DNA of 64,000 bases from Candidatus Nitrospira kreftii (GTDB lineage: Bacteria > Nitrospirota > Nitrospiria > Nitrospirales > Nitrospiraceae). The position numbers and the translations under genes were made by a program. Location of the stretch: positions 3,270,501 through 3,334,500 of the forward strand of contig CP047423.1 of NCBI GenBank assembly GCA_014058405.1, read 5' to 3'. Shown piece by piece: positions 8,486-18,100 of the stretch (its first letter is position 1; each line of letters starts with the position of its first letter). A model generated the notes under the pieces. It did no database searches. It was not told the DNA's origin and worked only from the letters and a program-made list of their open reading frames with translations.

Positions 8486-8995
8486 TTAGCGTACCGACGC
8501 TTGCGCGAGGACGGGATGACCCGCGATCGCATCATTGAGGGACTTCACCAACGCAACTGGAGAAGTTTCCCCAGCCTGAACCAATGACGTATAACGCTCC
8601 TGGGTCATGGCAAAGAACTCTGCGTGGCGATCTGCCGGAACCCCCATCAGAGTGGCAAGTGAGGTCAAGTGTTCGCCTTTCCCCTGAGCCATCTCCGCAG
8701 AGAGCGCCTCGAAGTTCAACGAGGCAAACATCGTGGTCTTCTGCTCGCTCATGATCTTGCCATCGTTGGTGCAACCGGAGGTTCCGAAGCTGATGCCGAA
8801 CGTCTGGCTGCCAAAGGTACCGTTCGTGGTCGCCTGCAACACCTGTGGGGCAATTTCCTTCTGGCCCTTGTACTCACCCCAAGCCAACTTCCCTAAGCCG
8901 CAACCTGGGCCCGTGTCTGGATTGGATGCCATTGCTAGCCCCGCCTGGGCACCGAATAGGACGGCGATAGAAAATACGAGCACTTTCTTCGACAT
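8486..8995 (-). CDS. DUF3015 family periplasmic protein
   Basis: 169 residues from the ATG at 8995, chosen because GGAGGAGG stands just before it. An upstream ORF extension lacks a signal. A signal peptide MSKKVLVFSIAVLFGAQAG is cleaved near AMA. The mature part has the DUF3015 signatures GPGCGLGKLAWG, QVLQATTNGTFG, QTFGISFGTSGC and the two-Cys pattern. DUF3015 proteins are small exported proteins of unknown function. The neighbouring DUF4105 gene may act in the same envelope process. Confidence 0.85.
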   Translation of the reverse strand: MSKKVLVFSIAVLFGAQAGLAMASNPDTGPGCGLGKLAWGEYKGQKEIAPQVLQATTNGTFGSQTFGISFGTSGCTNDGKIMSEQKTTMFASLNFEALSAEMAQGKGEHLTSLATLMGVPADRHAEFFAMTQERYTSLVQAGETSPVALVKSLNDAIAGHPVLAQASVR

Positions 8996-9057
8996 AAGTC
9001 CTCCTCCATTAGATTGAATATAAGTACCCACTACTAGTTACCAAAACACCGATTTGA

Positions 9058-9086
9058 AGTATAGCGGAATTCACCAGCAATGTTGA
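9058..9086 (-). promoter_or_regulatory. Candidate sigma-70 promoter for the DUF3015 gene
   Basis: On the minus strand TCAACA (4 of 6 to the -35 consensus) is followed after 17 bases by TATACT (5 of 6 to the -10). Transcription would begin near 9050, giving a leader of about 55 bases before the ATG at 8995. Confidence 0.4.
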
Positions 9087-9177
9087 TAAAAAATTTCCGC
9101 TAGATGAATTATATGCTCCGACCAAGTGAGGCCGATGATTATAGACAAATCGTAGATGGGCGCAACAACTTTTTCTT

Positions 9178-9212
9178 GGCATCGCCGATTCTAAATCGGC
9201 TTAACCGATGCC
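9178..9212. other. Strong bulged hairpin in the divergent intergenic region
   Basis: GGCATC pairs with GATGCC and, directly inside, GCCGATT pairs with AATCGGC around a CTA loop. This gives a 13-bp stem with one 6-base bulge (TTAACC). A run of five T precedes it on the plus strand and no U-tract follows on either strand, so it is not an ordinary terminator. Apart from this hairpin, nothing coding is seen from 9087 to 9336. Confidence 0.5.
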
Positions 9213-9336
9213 GATCCAACCTCAAGCGAGTTTCGTCCCCGACATCGTCTTCCGTAAGATGGCGTAAGCTCGGCTCCTCTCATCTTCCTTATACGTGTCC
9301 CTATTAGGATTCTTACAGTGAGCACTCTCAAATGTA

Positions 9337-9364
9337 TTGACAATATATTACATGTATATATAAG
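9337..9364 (+). promoter_or_regulatory. Sigma-70 promoter of the TRL-like lipoprotein gene
   Basis: A perfect TTGACA at 9337-9342 and TATAAG at 9359-9364 (5 of 6) with a 16-base, very AT-rich spacer. The predicted start near 9371 leaves a 5' leader of about 150 bases before the ATG at 9523, long enough for structured control. Confidence 0.65.
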
Positions 9365-9371
9365 CAGCAAA

Positions 9372-9426
9372 AGTCAATTAACCCTAACTCTCTCTTTCTT
9401 CTTTAGGGCCAAATTTCAAATTGACT
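9372..9426 (+). promoter_or_regulatory. Structured 5' leader candidate ahead of the TRL-like gene
   Basis: Nested inverted repeats begin at the predicted transcription start: AGTCAATT (9372-9379) pairs with AATTGACT (9419-9426), and inside it CCCTAA (9382-9387) pairs with TTAGGG (9403-9408) around a pyrimidine-only loop. A further small hairpin, GCTTAG/CTAAGC, lies at about 9469-9485. The leader could stabilise the mRNA or act in post-transcriptional control. No known riboswitch was recognised. Confidence 0.4.
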
Positions 9427-9522
9427 GGTGTTACATATGCACCTATACTCCTTTTACCTCAGGATTGCTTAGATTACCTAAGCAGACTCCATGATTTACT
9501 AATTTCACTTAAGGAGGACCCT

Positions 9523-9846
9523 ATGAAGCACGCATCCAGACTCTCCCTCGCAGCCATTGCCCTGCTCGGCCTCAGCTTGACCGGGTGTATGCCTGTAGCA
9601 TCTCCACTGGCAGGCGGTATCTTCGCTGATGTTAAGTACGGCATTGTCGCGACCGACGCGCCGGCCGCCTCCAAAGAAGGCAAAGCCTGCGCCACAACAA
9701 TTCTCGGCTGGATCGCAACCGGCGATGCAAGTATCCAGGCTGCCAAGACAGCTGGCGGAATCAGCACCGTCGCAGTCGTCGATCACTCCGCCAAAAATAT
9801 TCTTGGCATCTTTGGTGAGTGGTGCACGATTGTTCGCGGCAACTAG
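9523..9846 (+). CDS. TRL-like family lipoprotein
   Basis: 107 residues from the ATG at 9523, which has a strong Shine-Dalgarno (AAGGAGG, 6-7 bases upstream). Upstream codons are not protein-like. A lipoprotein signal ends in LSLTGC, so Cys18 would be the lipidated residue. The mature part, with GIVATDA, KACATTILGWIATGDASIQAAK and the ending NILGIFGEWCTIVRG, is the TRL-like domain (glycine-rich, Trp-Asx-AS pattern). Function is unknown. The gene is monocistronic, with its own promoter and a strong terminator. Confidence 0.85.
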   Translation: MKHASRLSLAAIALLGLSLTGCMPVASPLAGGIFADVKYGIVATDAPAASKEGKACATTILGWIATGDASIQAAKTAGGISTVAVVDHSAKNILGIFGEWCTIVRGN

Positions 9847-9863
9847 TCAACCGTAGCCTGCAG

Positions 9864-9905
9864 AAGGGGCCTTCGGGATGATTCCCGGCAGGCCCCTTCA
9901 TTTTC
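9864..9905 (+). terminator. Rho-independent terminator after the TRL-like gene
   Basis: AAGGGGCCT and AGGCCCCTT pair in a 9-bp GC-rich stem, extended inward by GGGA/TCCC, followed by CATTTT. It begins 18 bases after the stop codon and ends about 25 bases before the next ATG, so the outer-membrane protein gene would be fed only by read-through or by a promoter hidden in the hairpin region. Confidence 0.8.
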
Positions 9906-9928
9906 CGCCTTCATCCCACCGTGAAACC

Positions 9929-10579
9929 ATGGGTCTCGACTCCCTGGCACGATCCCTCATGCTGCTCTGTTTGCTGCTCTGGTGTCCAAGCCCTACCGAA
10001 GTTGCTTTAGCAGCCGAATTCGGAGACGTGGAACTGAGCGCATACGCACTGAGCAGCTGGCCCCGTGATCTGGAGATTTTCAACCAAGGGACGACGGTTC
10101 CCGTCTCGATTCAGAATGGTCTCGGCGCCGGGCTGAAGGTGGGACTCTTCCCCGCTGCGCTTCATCGAATCGTCGGCCTGGAAATTGATTCCAACGTACA
10201 CGGTGGGACACTCTTCTTTCCCAACGTCGCCAATGGACAAAACAATGAGACTGGTCGCTCCGACCTACTTGTCCTAAACACAACGTTCAACCTAGTCCTG
10301 CGTTACCCAGGTGAGAGGATTCGTCCGTATATCGGTGTCGGCATAGGATGGTCCCACGGTACCCTCCTCAACCCAAACATTGTCGGACGTGACGATAAGG
10401 ATTTTGATTCAGCTCGCGCCCTAGGGTATCAGTACCTCGCAGGGGCGCAAGTCCTCCTCAGCCCCAAGGTCCTTTTGTTTGGCGAATACCGTTACTTCTC
10501 ATCCAACTATCATTGGGAAGGCCTCGCCATCGATTTTCGTACCCACTATGGGTTGCTAGGCGCAGGACTACGCTTCTAA
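9929..10579 (+). CDS. Outer-membrane beta-barrel protein
   Basis: 216 residues from the ATG at 9929. The signal peptide has core LMLLCLLLWC and ends near ALAAEF. The mature chain alternates polar and hydrophobic residues in short strands, with GAGLKVGLFP, FNLVLRYPG, RPYIGVGIGWSHG, YLAGAQVLLSPKVLLFGEYRYF and the terminal YGLLGAGLRF. The chain ends in Phe, as 8-stranded OMP_b-brl/OmpW-like barrels do. Ligand and role are unknown. It converges with the DUF3332 gene. Confidence 0.75.
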   Translation: MGLDSLARSLMLLCLLLWCPSPTEVALAAEFGDVELSAYALSSWPRDLEIFNQGTTVPVSIQNGLGAGLKVGLFPAALHRIVGLEIDSNVHGGTLFFPNVANGQNNETGRSDLLVLNTTFNLVLRYPGERIRPYIGVGIGWSHGTLLNPNIVGRDDKDFDSARALGYQYLAGAQVLLSPKVLLFGEYRYFSSNYHWEGLAIDFRTHYGLLGAGLRF

Positions 10580-10668
10580 CTCTTTTTGTAAAGACCTCAC
10601 GTCAGTTCACGACTGTCCTGCGCTGGCATTTAACTCGGCCTATGCCGACTACGCTACCAAATGTTGAG

Positions 10669-11232
10669 CTAGTGACGCTGTGCGATCGCCTGCAGCTGCT
10701 CTAGGTCCCAACGATTCACTAGCCGTCCATCGCCATCGCGAAGGTGGATACTCCCGTCCATGGCGTATACTGCCTCAGATAGCAACTTGCCGCCCTCATC
10801 AACGAGACGATACCCTGCTCGATTGGAGACAATCGTGGCTCGACGCTCGACGACACCGTGGCGTTCATAGGTCACCGTTGCCCCATCCTCGGAAGGCGCC
10901 CATCGAATCGTGGTCTCACCCACGGTGGTTACCTGTGTGCCCCCGCTACTTATATTGGAAGCCTTGATCGGGCTTTCTCCGGTCCAAAAATGCATTGAGT
11001 TGAAGATAAACGTGTCTAACAACGCCGAGAACATATAGGCCGGAACGATCAGCATGCCGAAGAACACGATTTCCTTCATCCATTTGTCATTGACTTGCCC
11101 GCTGCCTTTGACATTGCTGTTCCAGTGATAGACATTCTTCGTAAGATTGAACGGACCATAGCAGGCAGTACTCACCGTTAGGAAACACATCAATACGACG
11201 CCGATCACCATACGATGAACTAATTTAGCCAT
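10669..11232 (-). CDS. DUF3332 family lipoprotein
   Basis: 187 residues from the ATG at 11232 (Shine-Dalgarno AAGGAGGAG). The signal peptide ends in the lipobox VSTAC. The block YGPFNLTKNVYHWN, then EIVFFGMLIVPAYMFSALLDTFIFNSMHFW with a membrane-like stretch, is characteristic of DUF3332. The rest (about 90 residues) is a soluble beta-rich domain. It is probably an inner- or outer-membrane lipoprotein of unknown role, standing near other envelope genes. Confidence 0.8.
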   Translation of the reverse strand: MAKLVHRMVIGVVLMCFLTVSTACYGPFNLTKNVYHWNSNVKGSGQVNDKWMKEIVFFGMLIVPAYMFSALLDTFIFNSMHFWTGESPIKASNISSGGTQVTTVGETTIRWAPSEDGATVTYERHGVVERRATIVSNRAGYRLVDEGGKLLSEAVYAMDGSIHLRDGDGRLVNRWDLEQLQAIAQRH

Positions 11233-11496
11233 GATCTCCTCCTTGTTCGAAGTCCCTAGGGATAATTGAGCGGTGTCACCGATCACACCTGCCCATTCGT
11301 CTAGCACACCAACAAAGGCGGAGACAACCTGCTCCGGGCCAACAAACGATGAGAAGGCTCATTCAGCACAAAAAAACTTTGAGATCAGTTCGACCCAAAA
11401 GAGAGCGATCGACGTGATAAAAGAGGTTCGGAATTGTCGGATCGAAGAGGCTAGGGGTATCGGCAATGACTCCACTACGGACCGTACAGAGGCGTC

Positions 11497-12645
11497 TCAT
11501 GGACCTGTACTGATCGGAATGCCAAGTGACATTCGAATTTTAGCCCATTCGAACGCAAAGGGTTCTGAGATCACCTTTGGCATGCCCACGAGCTCGGCTT
11601 TCAACCGCTCTGCCCTTGAACCGCTCATCGGATGGGTAGACAGTAATTCGACCCGCCCCTCATCCTTTTCCGCAAGTCGCTCAAAGAAGGTGATCATACC
11701 GGAAGGGTCGATCTTGGCTCGGTACAGCAGCTGAAGGCCGGTCAGATCGGCTTCGGTTTCCTGCGCGCGACCGAACTTCAGCGTCATCAATTCAACGCCG
11801 AGTTGTTTCATCATCTGACCCAACCCTTGCTGGTTCCCAAAAATAATCGAAGCCACGGCGATGAAACCCAGCTGCTTGACGATCCGCTCGAGTCCATGTC
11901 GCTGCAAGACATGATTCAACTCATGCGCCAAGACCCCCGCCACCTCTTCCGGACGTTCCGCTTTTTTCATCAGTCCGGTAAAGACCACGACATTGCCGCC
12001 TGGCAGGGCAAAGGCATTCACCACATCACTCTTCACGACGGTGACATCGAATCGATAGGGGTTATTCGGAATCTGCCCTGCTAGTCGACGGGTCATCTCT
12101 TCGACGGCCGCCACAGCTGGCCCCTCTTGCATCACTTCCTGCCCGCCAAGGAAGTCGCGATAGGCCGATTCACCCAACTTCTGTTCCCACTCGATTGGAA
12201 TCCGATCAACCGCGAGCTCGACCAGCACATCGCTTCCAAACCATAACCCCAGCACCAGAGCCAGGAGACTCCCACCGACGACACCCCAGACCACTCGGTG
12301 CCGCTTCCGCACCTGACGGACTTGTTCCGCCGCTCGTTCAAGCGGGCTGTTTAAATGCGCCGGGGCGGCCTGTCGGAACGCCCGAATGATCTCAGGGTTT
12401 TTGAGATACAGAGTCCGCTGTTCAGCCGGCCTGCCCCATGTCACCACCAGCTGATCGTGGTCCAGCCCACCAGCAGACACGCTCATATCGGAAAACGACA
12501 CACAATCCGAACTGTTCTGGAATCCGTGAACGTCAGAGGGAATGGCAATCGTGAGTCCATGCTCTTCGACGCGAACGATACACGGCACACCGCTGGCAGG
12601 GAGTCCGTCGCCGAAATAGAGCGCATTGGGCGCAGTATCAACCAT
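11497..12645 (-). CDS. M48 family metallopeptidase, membrane-anchored
   Basis: 382 residues from the ATG at 12645. A GTG five codons upstream is possible. The order is an N-terminal beta domain of about 100 residues, one membrane segment (VVWGVVGGSLLALVLGLWFG), then the peptidase domain with zinc motif HELNH inside LAHELNHVLQRHG and the third ligand in TEADLTGLQLL. Such enzymes (BepA/LoiP relatives) degrade misfolded envelope proteins. Here the anchor suggests a periplasm-facing catalytic domain. The 264-base gap to the DUF3332 start holds no gene and no clear signal. Confidence 0.85.
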   Translation of the reverse strand: MVDTAPNALYFGDGLPASGVPCIVRVEEHGLTIAIPSDVHGFQNSSDCVSFSDMSVSAGGLDHDQLVVTWGRPAEQRTLYLKNPEIIRAFRQAAPAHLNSPLERAAEQVRQVRKRHRVVWGVVGGSLLALVLGLWFGSDVLVELAVDRIPIEWEQKLGESAYRDFLGGQEVMQEGPAVAAVEEMTRRLAGQIPNNPYRFDVTVVKSDVVNAFALPGGNVVVFTGLMKKAERPEEVAGVLAHELNHVLQRHGLERIVKQLGFIAVASIIFGNQQGLGQMMKQLGVELMTLKFGRAQETEADLTGLQLLYRAKIDPSGMITFFERLAEKDEGRVELLSTHPMSGSRAERLKAELVGMPKVISEPFAFEWAKIRMSLGIPISTGP

Positions 12646-12702
12646 GGAGTGACAACCCACTCATCAAAAGACGACGAACGTGGGGGGCGTCTTCCGCATC
12701 CG

Positions 12703-13386
12703 CTATTCGGAGACTGGAATGAACTGCCTGACCCAAGAACCGAAGCCGCGGGGATTTCGGCTTTGGATATACACCACCCCCGGGCCTCGGAACCGACAGA
12801 CAAATCCCTCCCCAGAGGTGAAACTGGCCACCCAGCCGGAGGTCGCTTTTTCGATGTTGTAGGAGGTTGTCGTCGACCAGGCTACGAGATGGCTATTATC
12901 GACGATATATTCTTGACTCGGTTTCAATTCGATCTTGTGAATGGCTCCGAAGCTATTCAGAACTAGCATCCCTTTTCCACTCATTTTCAGAATGAAGAAT
13001 CCCTCGCCGCCCAACAATCCGCGACTCATGCTTTGCATTTGGCTGTCAATGGCTATTCCATCCGCACCTGCCAGGAATCCATCTTTCTGCACCATATACT
13101 CATTCACACCATCGAGTTCCAATACGACGATTTCGCCCGGCACAGTCGGAGCGAGGAGCGCCTCGCCGGCACCTCGGCTGGCACGTAACGTCTGGAAGAA
13201 AAACTTCTCCCCTGTCAGAAACTTTCTCGACAGGGCTCCCAGAAACCCTCCCTCCATTTTGCTTTCAATGTCGATGGTCGGCGAGCAGGCCACCATTGCA
13301 CCTGATTCTGCCTTGATATGTTCTCCTTCCGCCAATTCCATACGCACCATTGGAAACGCACCGGGATATAAGATCTCGCTTTTCAT
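12703..13386 (-). CDS. AIM24 family protein (TIGR00266)
   Basis: 227 residues from the ATG at 13386. A 57-base upstream extension is less likely because a purine-rich GGAAGGGG precedes this ATG. The all-beta AIM24 fold is shown by PMVRMELAEGEHIKAESGAM, KMEGGFLGALSRKFLTGE, FFQTLRA, GLLGGEGFFILKMSGKG and the glycine-rich ending NPRGFGSWVRQFIP. Bacterial members are cytoplasmic beta-sandwich proteins of uncertain function. It lies 57 bases upstream of the M48 protease gene and is probably co-transcribed with it. Confidence 0.9.
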   Translation of the reverse strand: MKSEILYPGAFPMVRMELAEGEHIKAESGAMVACSPTIDIESKMEGGFLGALSRKFLTGEKFFFQTLRASRGAGEALLAPTVPGEIVVLELDGVNEYMVQKDGFLAGADGIAIDSQMQSMSRGLLGGEGFFILKMSGKGMLVLNSFGAIHKIELKPSQEYIVDNSHLVAWSTTTSYNIEKATSGWVASFTSGEGFVCRFRGPGVVYIQSRNPRGFGSWVRQFIPVSE

Positions 13387-13518
13387 TGTTTTCCCCTTCC
13401 TCACCTTTTCTCTTAATGTGGGTGGCAATGAGCAGGGCCTCACCCGCCCGCAGCGGGGTCCCTACAACTGGCGGGGTGCGAGGACAGGTAGGAACGCTCA
13501 TTGACAGAATCAGCATCG

Positions 13519-14964
13519 TTACCCCATCACCCATCCGTACACTCGCTGACTCGGCTCCGGCCCCTCCTCCAAGTAGCTCATCCTGAGTCGCCCAAGGGCG
13601 TCACCCGGTAGCGCCTTCCGTTTCGTTTCGACATCGATCTTAAAAATCTTGGCGGCATTCAGTCCGAAAATTTGTTCTTTGGTCTGCCTGGTCAAAGGCT
13701 GATACTGATGCTTCTCGAGCACCTGATCGGGAATTTGAAATCGCCGGAACGCCTCGATCTGCCACTGCGGCGTCCCATACCAGATGGAATCAGTTCCCCA
13801 GAGTACATGATCGGCCCCGAATGAACGAATGAGCTGGCCCAGCAAATGCGCACAGATCAATGGATAGGTGGTCACCAGCTGGGCAAACGTCGAACCCAGC
13901 TCCATATAGATGTTTGAGATCCCCGGCTCCTTCTCTTTCATCCGACAGAATTCCGTGGTCCAAGGGACTTCACCGGTCTTCGCAAATATCTGATCGATTG
14001 AGGCTACTCCGCGGAGTCCGGAGTGATAGACTAAAAAGTTAAGATGAGGAAAGTCTTTGGCGGCCTTGATAAGATCTCTTGGGTGGTTGTAGTCCGGCAC
14101 GGGACCAAGAGGAAGGCCTTTGTGGACACAGACCCGTTTCACCCCAAGCTTTTGCGCCTGTTCCAACATAGGATAGGCGATCTGCTCATCATCCATACGC
14201 CAGCCTCTGTCGAATCCCTTCGGGCAAGATCCGGTGTAGCACTTCCATGCATCCACGTGGAGCATTTCAGCCTGCATTGCCATAAACTCCTGATCAGCTG
14301 ACCCAAGTTGAGGTGTCACGAGACCATGTGCCAGCATTCGCTGTGAACCAGCCAACCGATTGATCTCATCGCGTATATGCGCCATTTCCTTCGGAGGGAC
14401 CACGGCTTCTTGTGGGTAGGGCCCCGGCGGCGTGCTGATCAAACCGATGCTGGTTTCACTGTCGAAAAACACCTCCTTCACAAAGTTCTTCCACGAGAGA
14501 TCGTCGATGGAGCCTTGATCTCCTGCCAACTTTGGATTCAGTCCTGTCTCGCGAATATGTCTTCTGAGGGATAGTAGCGCCTGTTTTGACACCGCTCCCT
14601 TGCGACTGGCTTCGGCATTGGATGGATCATAGCCGGAGCTCACATAATGCGTCTGCACATCAAAAATAAAATATGGCGCTCCCTGTTGTTCGGCAAACGC
14701 CGCTGACTCGAATAATTCAACTCCATCGATGTTGAAGAATCGCCCGAACAACGCATTCATGGCCAAGAACCCGGCCGCCATCGTGCCCGTCGTCTCTAAA
14801 AATTCCCGACGAGAGATCCCTCGCCGCCCTGCTGCGTCTTCTACCATCGTGATGGCGAGCTGCTCGACCGCTCTTTGCCGAGCCGTCTGGCCAATAGGCT
14901 GAAACTCCTCGTTCGAGACGATCTGTGTCGGAATAGGTGTGGGAAATCTCTTGCCCTTTTTCAT
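13519..14964 (-). CDS. Tat-exported amidohydrolase (Amidohydrolase_2 family)
   Basis: 481 residues. After a long polar N-region of about 45 residues comes a twin-arginine motif, SRREFLETTG, with a hydrophobic core AAGFLAMNALFG, so export as a folded metalloprotein is expected. The catalytic domain has DVQTHYV (a variant of the DxHxH strand-1 metal site with a single clear His), VCVHKG, FLVYHSG and WGTDSIWYG (terminal Asp) at the barrel strand ends. It resembles decarboxylating amidohydrolases of PF04909. The substrate is not deducible. Confidence 0.8.
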   Translation of the reverse strand: MKKGKRFPTPIPTQIVSNEEFQPIGQTARQRAVEQLAITMVEDAAGRRGISRREFLETTGTMAAGFLAMNALFGRFFNIDGVELFESAAFAEQQGAPYFIFDVQTHYVSSGYDPSNAEASRKGAVSKQALLSLRRHIRETGLNPKLAGDQGSIDDLSWKNFVKEVFFDSETSIGLISTPPGPYPQEAVVPPKEMAHIRDEINRLAGSQRMLAHGLVTPQLGSADQEFMAMQAEMLHVDAWKCYTGSCPKGFDRGWRMDDEQIAYPMLEQAQKLGVKRVCVHKGLPLGPVPDYNHPRDLIKAAKDFPHLNFLVYHSGLRGVASIDQIFAKTGEVPWTTEFCRMKEKEPGISNIYMELGSTFAQLVTTYPLICAHLLGQLIRSFGADHVLWGTDSIWYGTPQWQIEAFRRFQIPDQVLEKHQYQPLTRQTKEQIFGLNAAKIFKIDVETKRKALPGDALGRLRMSYLEEGPEPSQRVYGWVMG

Positions 14965-15107
14965 TGAGCGACGGCCATTGGACGGTTTGGGAAACGCCTT
15001 AGAGTCCTCGTGGCTGACGATTGCGCAGTGATTGTGTGGAAACGCGGGAGCGCTGTCAAGCCGAGGGTTGCCAGGAAGGCCCAGGAGATCGCACGGATCG
15101 TGAGCGA

Positions 15108-18100
15108 TTATTTGGCCTTGAATGCCTTCGTTGCCGATTTCGTTGAAGTGCTCGTGGAATGTCCGATGGGAATCTCCACCACAACATCCAGCGCCGGATC
15201 TCCATCTTGATCTTTACCATCGTGGCCAACACTATAAACCACACCTTTGCTCATATTGACCAACATCGGCAGCCCCGTGAATGGATCATACACACTCTGT
15301 CCCGCTTTCGCGATACGGGTGAGAAGATCACCATCTGCAGGACCACGCCGGAGCCATGCCTGTAGACTCGCCAGCCGGAGATGGGCATCCGTATCCACGA
15401 CCAATCCATTGTAAAGATCCCAAGGTGGAAGTGGCTCAAGCCCCACAATGTTCTCGATCGGATTGGTGAGATAGTCCATGAACGTGGATACAGGATAGTG
15501 GATGTAGTTCTTCCACTTCGGCAGCGAAGTGTGTTGCCCTTCATTAGCAGCCTTGTAAGAGGCGTCATAATATTTCGCATATTCATTGAGGCGGCGCTGT
15601 TTGGGCAATGAAAGGTTGGACACGACCGTGGTATAGACCGCCTGTTCTTCCGCTTGCGCCGCCTTTAACTGATCTTCATACGTTTTCGACGCCGCCACGA
15701 GCTCGCTTTGCATAGGCCAGCGTAGTGAAAGTTCTCCTTGGTCGAGCGGTCGAAGAAGCTTGGTCACTCGTCCAAGATGTGTGCCATCGAAATCAGACTG
15801 GACAAGGAGTCCCGAGGCGACGGCGATATCGTCATTGATCGCCTGCAAGGCCAGCATTTTCATTGGAAGGGTTCTGGCCTGGCTCAACACGATTCGCCAC
15901 GCTTCCATATCTGTCTCGAGTCGATCGACTCCGAGATCCGGACTCTGCACAAATCCATCGGCCACATGCAATTGGTGGGCAAATGCCATTGCGATGCAGG
16001 GCGGACTGCTAGGCTGGCCATAGCCCCAGTCTTCGAACGGCAGTTTTTGCCACTGCCCATACCGATTCAGTGTGAGTTGATGCTCGTGCACCCATTCTTT
16101 GATGGTCGACTGACGAGATTTCAATTGACCGATGGGCTTTGGTCCGCGAAACCACCCACGCATGACATCGGCCGAGGCATTCGACCGTTCCGTAGTCCCC
16201 GATCCCATACCCCCAAAACAGGTCAATGCCGCCTTCGCATCCACAGCATCAGGATTCCGTTCGTAGCCCGCTTGTACCGGATCTTGCCCTGTCGTGGCTT
16301 CAATCCCGAGTAACAACAGATATCCGTTTTTCTTGAAATCCAACAGGGTTCGCTGAGGAGTGGTCGTCAGACTTTGAAAGGCCGGAGAAGGGGGCTCTTC
16401 CATAATGACCCATGTCAGGCTGATCGCCCCGATGCACAATGCAACACTTATCGCAGATAACACCATCAGACCCACGCAGGTTGCCACAATGGCACGGGTA
16501 GTAGAAAAACACGCATGAAGAAATCCGGCAATCGCAATGCGGATTGAGCTTAAAATAGAAGCGTGTTGTCGGTGTGATGGTGGTGCCTCCACCACACGCT
16601 CTCTTATCCCCGTCTTGCTGAGATCCGGGGTTGATTCAAAGAGTACTTCAACCGCGCTGGCTGCCGCAGACAGAGGCCGATTCATTTCTTGTGGCTCGGA
16701 GACCGGAGGCCCTACCTTGGCCAGAGGAGCAACTTGAGGCTGCTCGACAAAGTGAATTGATTCTCCTGCTTTCTGCCATTCCTCTTGGTGAGGGTCGGGC
16801 TCCGTCATCGGTTCTCGCACCTCAACAGCCGCGTCTTCCGGCAATTCACTTTTTCGGAATCGAGACGCAACCGCGTTCATGTCGACAGATGATGGAACAG
16901 GGATGTGAGGTTCTGTCTCCTTGATGTTTTGTTTCGTTTGCACCGTAGCAGTAGGAGAGACAGAGGAGGAGGAGGAGGAGGAGGAGGAGGAATAAGAAAA
17001 AGAGGAGATTTCACCAATCGCCTCGCGGATCACCTCATCAGTATGTTGAGGAGCATTCCAGGGTGCTTCTATGGAAGTTTTCTTCGCCGAGAATTGAAGG
17101 TCCGTCGGGATAGAGCCATCTTCTAATCTTAAGATAGAGTCGACGCTCTCGGTCTGAACCTCGTGTTGAACCGTCACCGGATCATCGGCGATGGGTTCTT
17201 CACTAGGCTGCGACTCCGAAACTGCTGTTGCCTGATCCTCCGATGTCGGTACCTCATCCAGTACCGAAGAAGTCGGAAGGGAGTCTTGCTGTTTTGTCTG
17301 CAGGAAGGTTGCCGCCCCTTGAGTCGACGAGGACGCTTGTCTCATCTCGACAACAGTACGATCGACTTCGAGCGAGATTGGCATGTCTTGGGAGTGAGGC
17401 ACTCCAGAATCGTGAACGATCGAAAAAGAATCTGCTTCTTGTAAAGTTGTATTGCGCTGAGTCGGCATTGAGGGTCGAGTTTCACCGACATCAGCAGCAT
17501 GCCTAACTTCGAGCGATGGTGACGCGTCCGACGGTTGAAGCGCTTCAGCATCTTTAACAATCGCGAAGGAAACCGTTTCTTGAGAATCAGTCGTGAGCCG
17601 CGACGGAGTTGCGCTGGAGGCTTCACCCCTCGCACCAGCCGTACGATCGTCCTCAGGCGGGATTGACGAGTCAGGCAGTTGAGGCGCTTCAGCATCGCGA
17701 ACGACCGAAAAAGAATCTGCTTCAGAGGTAGTGGTATCGAGCAAGGGGGCTTGGTCATCGGTTGTATCAGCTCTTGACGTCCGGTTGAACCTCCCTTCGT
17801 CAACGGATCGATCGACCGTCAAATCCGTGGGTTCCTCGAAAGGAGACTCCACTTGCGCCGGATGGATCGAGATCTCGGACTCCTGCACTTGATCCCATGG
17901 CATCGGCCCGATTGAATGTCCGGGAGAAGATTGATCTTGGTGTGTGGGTTGCTGATCGCCATCTCGACTGTCTACGAATGGATTTTCTGACGACTCCTGG
18001 GAAGCAACTGTCGGTGCTTCGACTATGGGTTCCTCAACGCGAGGTGAGTCTTCCTCAGGCTGAGCAGGGTTCCCTAAATCCTGAATCTCAGATTTCCATG

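Noticed and set aside
9104..9307. 67-codon plus-strand open frame in the DUF3015/TRL gap
   Set aside because: It overlaps the bulged hairpin, has no ribosome site, and its translation is low-complexity Arg/Ser without any motif.
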